Of a DNA stretch of 64,000 nucleotides, positions 61,217 to 64,000 are shown piece by piece; positions within the stretch are counted from its first letter, which is position 1; each line of letters starts with the position of its first letter. A program made the translations under genes and the position numbers. The stretch spans positions 7,028,001-7,092,000 of the forward strand of contig NC_065878.1 in assembly GCF_933775445.1 (NCBI RefSeq), read 5' to 3'. The stretch comes from Argentina anserina (Eukaryota > Streptophyta > Magnoliopsida > Rosales > Rosaceae). Below the pieces are notes generated by a model. That model made no database searches and was not told the DNA's origin. It worked only from the letters and a program-made list of their open reading frames with translations.

Positions 61217-61356
61217 ATACAAATAACAAAGTACAAACTAAATTATCACAAACCAAGTTTTGAACCTCAGTTGATCTATCAAGCCTGGGCCTTATAAAGA
61301 GATTATGAATACTAATAACAAAGTACAAACTAAATTATTACAAACCAAGTTTTGAA
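61173..61356 (+). repeat. 92-bp tandem duplication
   Basis: Copy 1 (61173-61264) and copy 2 (61265-61356), each 'cctcagttgatctatcaagc' through 'caaaccaagttttgaa', differ at only a few bases. The duplication includes the last codons of the RNase H-like fragment. Confidence 0.95.
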
Positions 61357-61419
61357 GGCACAAATCTTCGATAATATTACAAACTAAATAAGAAAACAAA
61401 GCAAAGTAAAAGTACTGAG

Positions 61420-61422
<3 letters not shown>

Positions 61423-61458
<36 letters not shown>
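61423..61458 (+). repeat. (GA)18 microsatellite
   Basis: Uninterrupted GA dinucleotides. Confidence 0.95.
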
Positions 61459-61462
<4 letters not shown>

Positions 61463-61599
61463 AATAGGAGGCTTGCAACTAAGAGATAAGTCTCTAAGGG
61501 TTTGGACTTTGGACTATAAATTACCATATATACCATGTTAGGGTTAAATGAATAAGGATAAATAAGTTTTTAGTTTTTATTAATAAAACGGTGCGGTGT

Positions 61600-61769
61600 G
61601 ATTTGTATCTGGTTTGAAAAATCTCTAAACTTAATCCAGTCCGTTTACAAGTGAATTGATAATCTCACGATCCTAATCCAGTTCGTATAAACTAGTGCAG
61701 TTCGTTATCTGGTTTGAACCGGTGCGGTAAGAAATGCACACCCCTAACTTTATCATTAGCTACTAGCTA
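61600..61769. mobile_element. Possible hAT-type MITE end
   Basis: The segment ends ggtgcggtaagaaatgcacacccctaa, whose complement TTAGGGGTGTGCATTTC.. resembles hAT MITE termini. 'Ggtttgaa' and 'cggtgcggt' words occur repeatedly inside. A matching left end and target duplication were not found, so it is at best a truncated copy. Confidence 0.3.
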
Positions 61770-64000
61770 GCTAGTTTCATTCCATCCTTCAATTCTTAGG
61801 GGACCCTTCTTGATTGATGGTTTATTATGCGCGCCTTCAAACAGAGTAGTGGCAAAGCTATGAAGTTACAAGTCTATGGTTTTACACGTGTGGATTTGTA
61901 CACATACCAGAATGAATTTTTGTTTATTCTCTTCTGATAGAGTTTTGGACGATTTAGGCGGAAATATTTTTGTTGTCCTACTCATTTGTTGAGAAATTAT
62001 TATATATGCTTGCCACATGAGATATGTGGCGTACCCCCTTAATGTTATTGGTCTATTTTGAAACAGAGAAAGAGAAGCCACAAATCCCTAATTTGATCTA
62101 GGGAGCAAGCCCAGTAGTGCCGCGCAACCGCACTTGAATCGTCGACGGACGACGGTGGTATTGTGGTGGAGCGTGGAGCTAAGGCCCAAGATCCCAAGTG
62201 GAATTAGTTAATCTAATTTAGGGATTTGGTTTAGGAATTAGGGCCAGTCTTTGAGGTCCGGAAAGAAGACGAAGAGAAAATAGAATTTGGTTAAAGAATA
62301 TTATGTGCACGTGTGAAAAGATTAAGTGCGGGGTGCGGAAATTGAATGTGGGTGGGTGTAGGGGATGATTCCACTTAAAAAAATGTATATTACTTGCATA
62401 TTTTGTTTTTGTGTGATTAGTTGTGGATGCTTAAGTATCCCCTTGTTATGAAGAGGATCCGCCAGTGTTGTGTGTGAACTCTTGGCCTCTCACTTACAAA
62501 CAAAGAGAGATTTATATTACTAGACGAAATAGTACCGGTATCATCACTCCGTTTTAATTTACCCACTTCTCATCAGCTTTGGACCTAATCCTAGCATAAT
62601 TACAGAAAGAATTAGCGCGGGAAGATAAAGGGCCCTAAAATGAAGGCCAATTAGTCGCCACCTCATTTCGTCTTCACCTCCCAACAGTTAAAAGCACAGA
62701 GAGAGAAGGGAAATTTGATTACAACAATGGATTCTGTTCATTAAATTGGTATGATGTCAGAAACAATGTAAATTAAGAGTCTTCTGGTGGAAGAAGATAG
62801 TATTCTGAGTCTTAGAGCAGAAACATTAGTACTCTACTTGTTGTCACTGCGCATTGTCTTAATTTTATGGATTCGTTGCTTGCTTGACTAGAGAAGAGTT
62901 TCAGAACGGAAGTTATTGATGTATTGCTATATAACTGAGGTTATTTCTTGCCTTCTTGGTGGCTCTGAGTGTGATACATCTGACTCTTTTCTGTGTATGA
63001 AGTATGAACAATTTAGAGTTCTCACTTTTGTTTTTTCTGTAACGATATGACCTTTTAGATTTGTCTCAATTGTCTTTATGGCAGGTATTGTTCTAATGAT
63101 TTTTCTACTCATTCATATTGTAGCTATATATACAGTAATTAGAATACACCAGGAATGATAAATACTTCATGTGTGACTATTTGCATTTTGCAACAGCCAA
63201 GCTTGAGAAAAGATATGGTTCTTGAAGTTGCCTGCAGAACCAGATATATTTGTCAGTATAGGATCTAAAATTGTTTGATATGATTCGTAAAGTTACAGTG
63301 AGCAATGATGGGAGTCAATGAGACTAGCGGACATAAAACTTCAGTTAGTTTTCTGAAATTGAGGGCTTGTGAGGCTACCCTCGAAAAATTCAGTTAGTTT
63401 TCTTGTTTCATATATGTATGCAAATTATGTACGTTTGCTATTTGGGTCTTGGATTTGTTTGTTAATACTGGACCTGCATTTTTGGAGTTGGGAGATTTAA
63501 GTTTGAAACTGGAAGTAGTGTATCATAAGTTTCGCCAGATAGTAGGTTACATTTGACATGTTGGTATCTCAATCGAAAATAAGTTCTAATATATTCCCTT
63601 GTCATTCTGTTCTTACCATTCTTGGATTTATGAGCAGACTCTTGCTAAATATTAGTGCTATTCATTCCATTGACCATTTGAACAATCCTTCTGCAGAGCG
63701 CGGGTATCTCACTAGTTCCATAAAAAGCAAATCCAGAATGCAAAGTCAGAGTTATTGTGTTCACTGTTAACACCACTCAGAAGAGCCCCAGTCAGAATGC
63801 TAGGAGTTACTAAATCTGCCTTCACAGCCGTAATCACTCCGATGAGCATCCGACTGCGGGCAACACATTATAAATCCCATAATTCAGTGCAATACAGGAA
63901 TTGCTTATTTTAAGCAGTGTGAAAATGGCCTTGAGATCCCTTAATTAAGTAGTTTGAAAGGAAACCTCAACTGGTGCAGCAACAACTAAAAAAAAAAGGA
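61770..64000. other. Intergenic DNA to the window edge, no gene seen
   Basis: Open frames here are short and carry no recognisable domain. A first exon or UTR of a gene outside the window cannot be excluded. Confidence 0.45.

Overview
The window is nuclear DNA of a flowering plant, most likely a eudicot. The evidence is AT-rich intergenic DNA, GT-AG introns, plant-type proteins (GRAM-myotubularin, a DUF3475/DUF668 protein, a GAT1-like amino acid transporter) and plant families of LTR retrotransposons and MITEs. I cannot fix the family or species from the sequence alone.

Layout. 1-3543 is the 3' end of a Ty3/gypsy element with its 3' LTR. 3550-4116 is a minus-strand Ty1/copia gag relic. 4459-4740 may be the first exon of a truncated minus-strand gene that shares a promoter with the next gene. 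5727-10183 (+) is an intact 13-exon RIO2 atypical kinase gene. 12990-17950 is a graveyard: a CACTA-type transposase scrap, a fragment of an NADPH oxidase (RBOH) gene, and a heavy-metal-domain (HIPP) pseudogene split by a solo LTR with a perfect 5-bp target-site duplication. 18338-33379 (+) is an intact 19-exon myotubularin phosphoinositide phosphatase gene, whose introns hold a copia-like element, a MITE and a GC-rich fold-back element. Two more MITEs lie just past its end. 37983-39584 (-) is a single-exon CCT4 (TCP-1 delta) chaperonin gene. 40668-41358 is a tandem repeat with a hAT-type MITE inside. 42198-43991 (-) is a DUF3475/DUF668 gene with a 5'UTR intron. 45200-51300 is intergenic DNA with two decayed dirigent-like fragments. 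51323-54049 (-) is a seven-exon GABA/amino acid transporter gene. 54776-60867 (+) is a nearly complete but dead Ty1/copia element. The remainder holds an RNase H-like scrap, a 92-bp tandem duplication and no recognisable gene.

The five intact genes are unrelated housekeeping, signalling and transport functions (40S ribosome maturation, phosphoinositide turnover, protein folding, growth-related DUF668, transport). They do not form a pathway, and I see no gene cluster or novel multi-gene system. The interest lies in the transposable-element archaeology: precise hAT and LTR target-site duplications, gene-fragment pseudogenes next to a transposase scrap, a TA-flanked fold-back element inside an intron, and a copia element whose 5' LTR lacks the promoter block that its 3' LTR keeps. 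Exon junctions were set by hand from splice consensus, reading frame and family conservation. The joined coding lengths of RIO2 (465 codons plus stop), myotubularin (854 plus stop) and the transporter (467 plus stop) all come out as whole numbers of codons.
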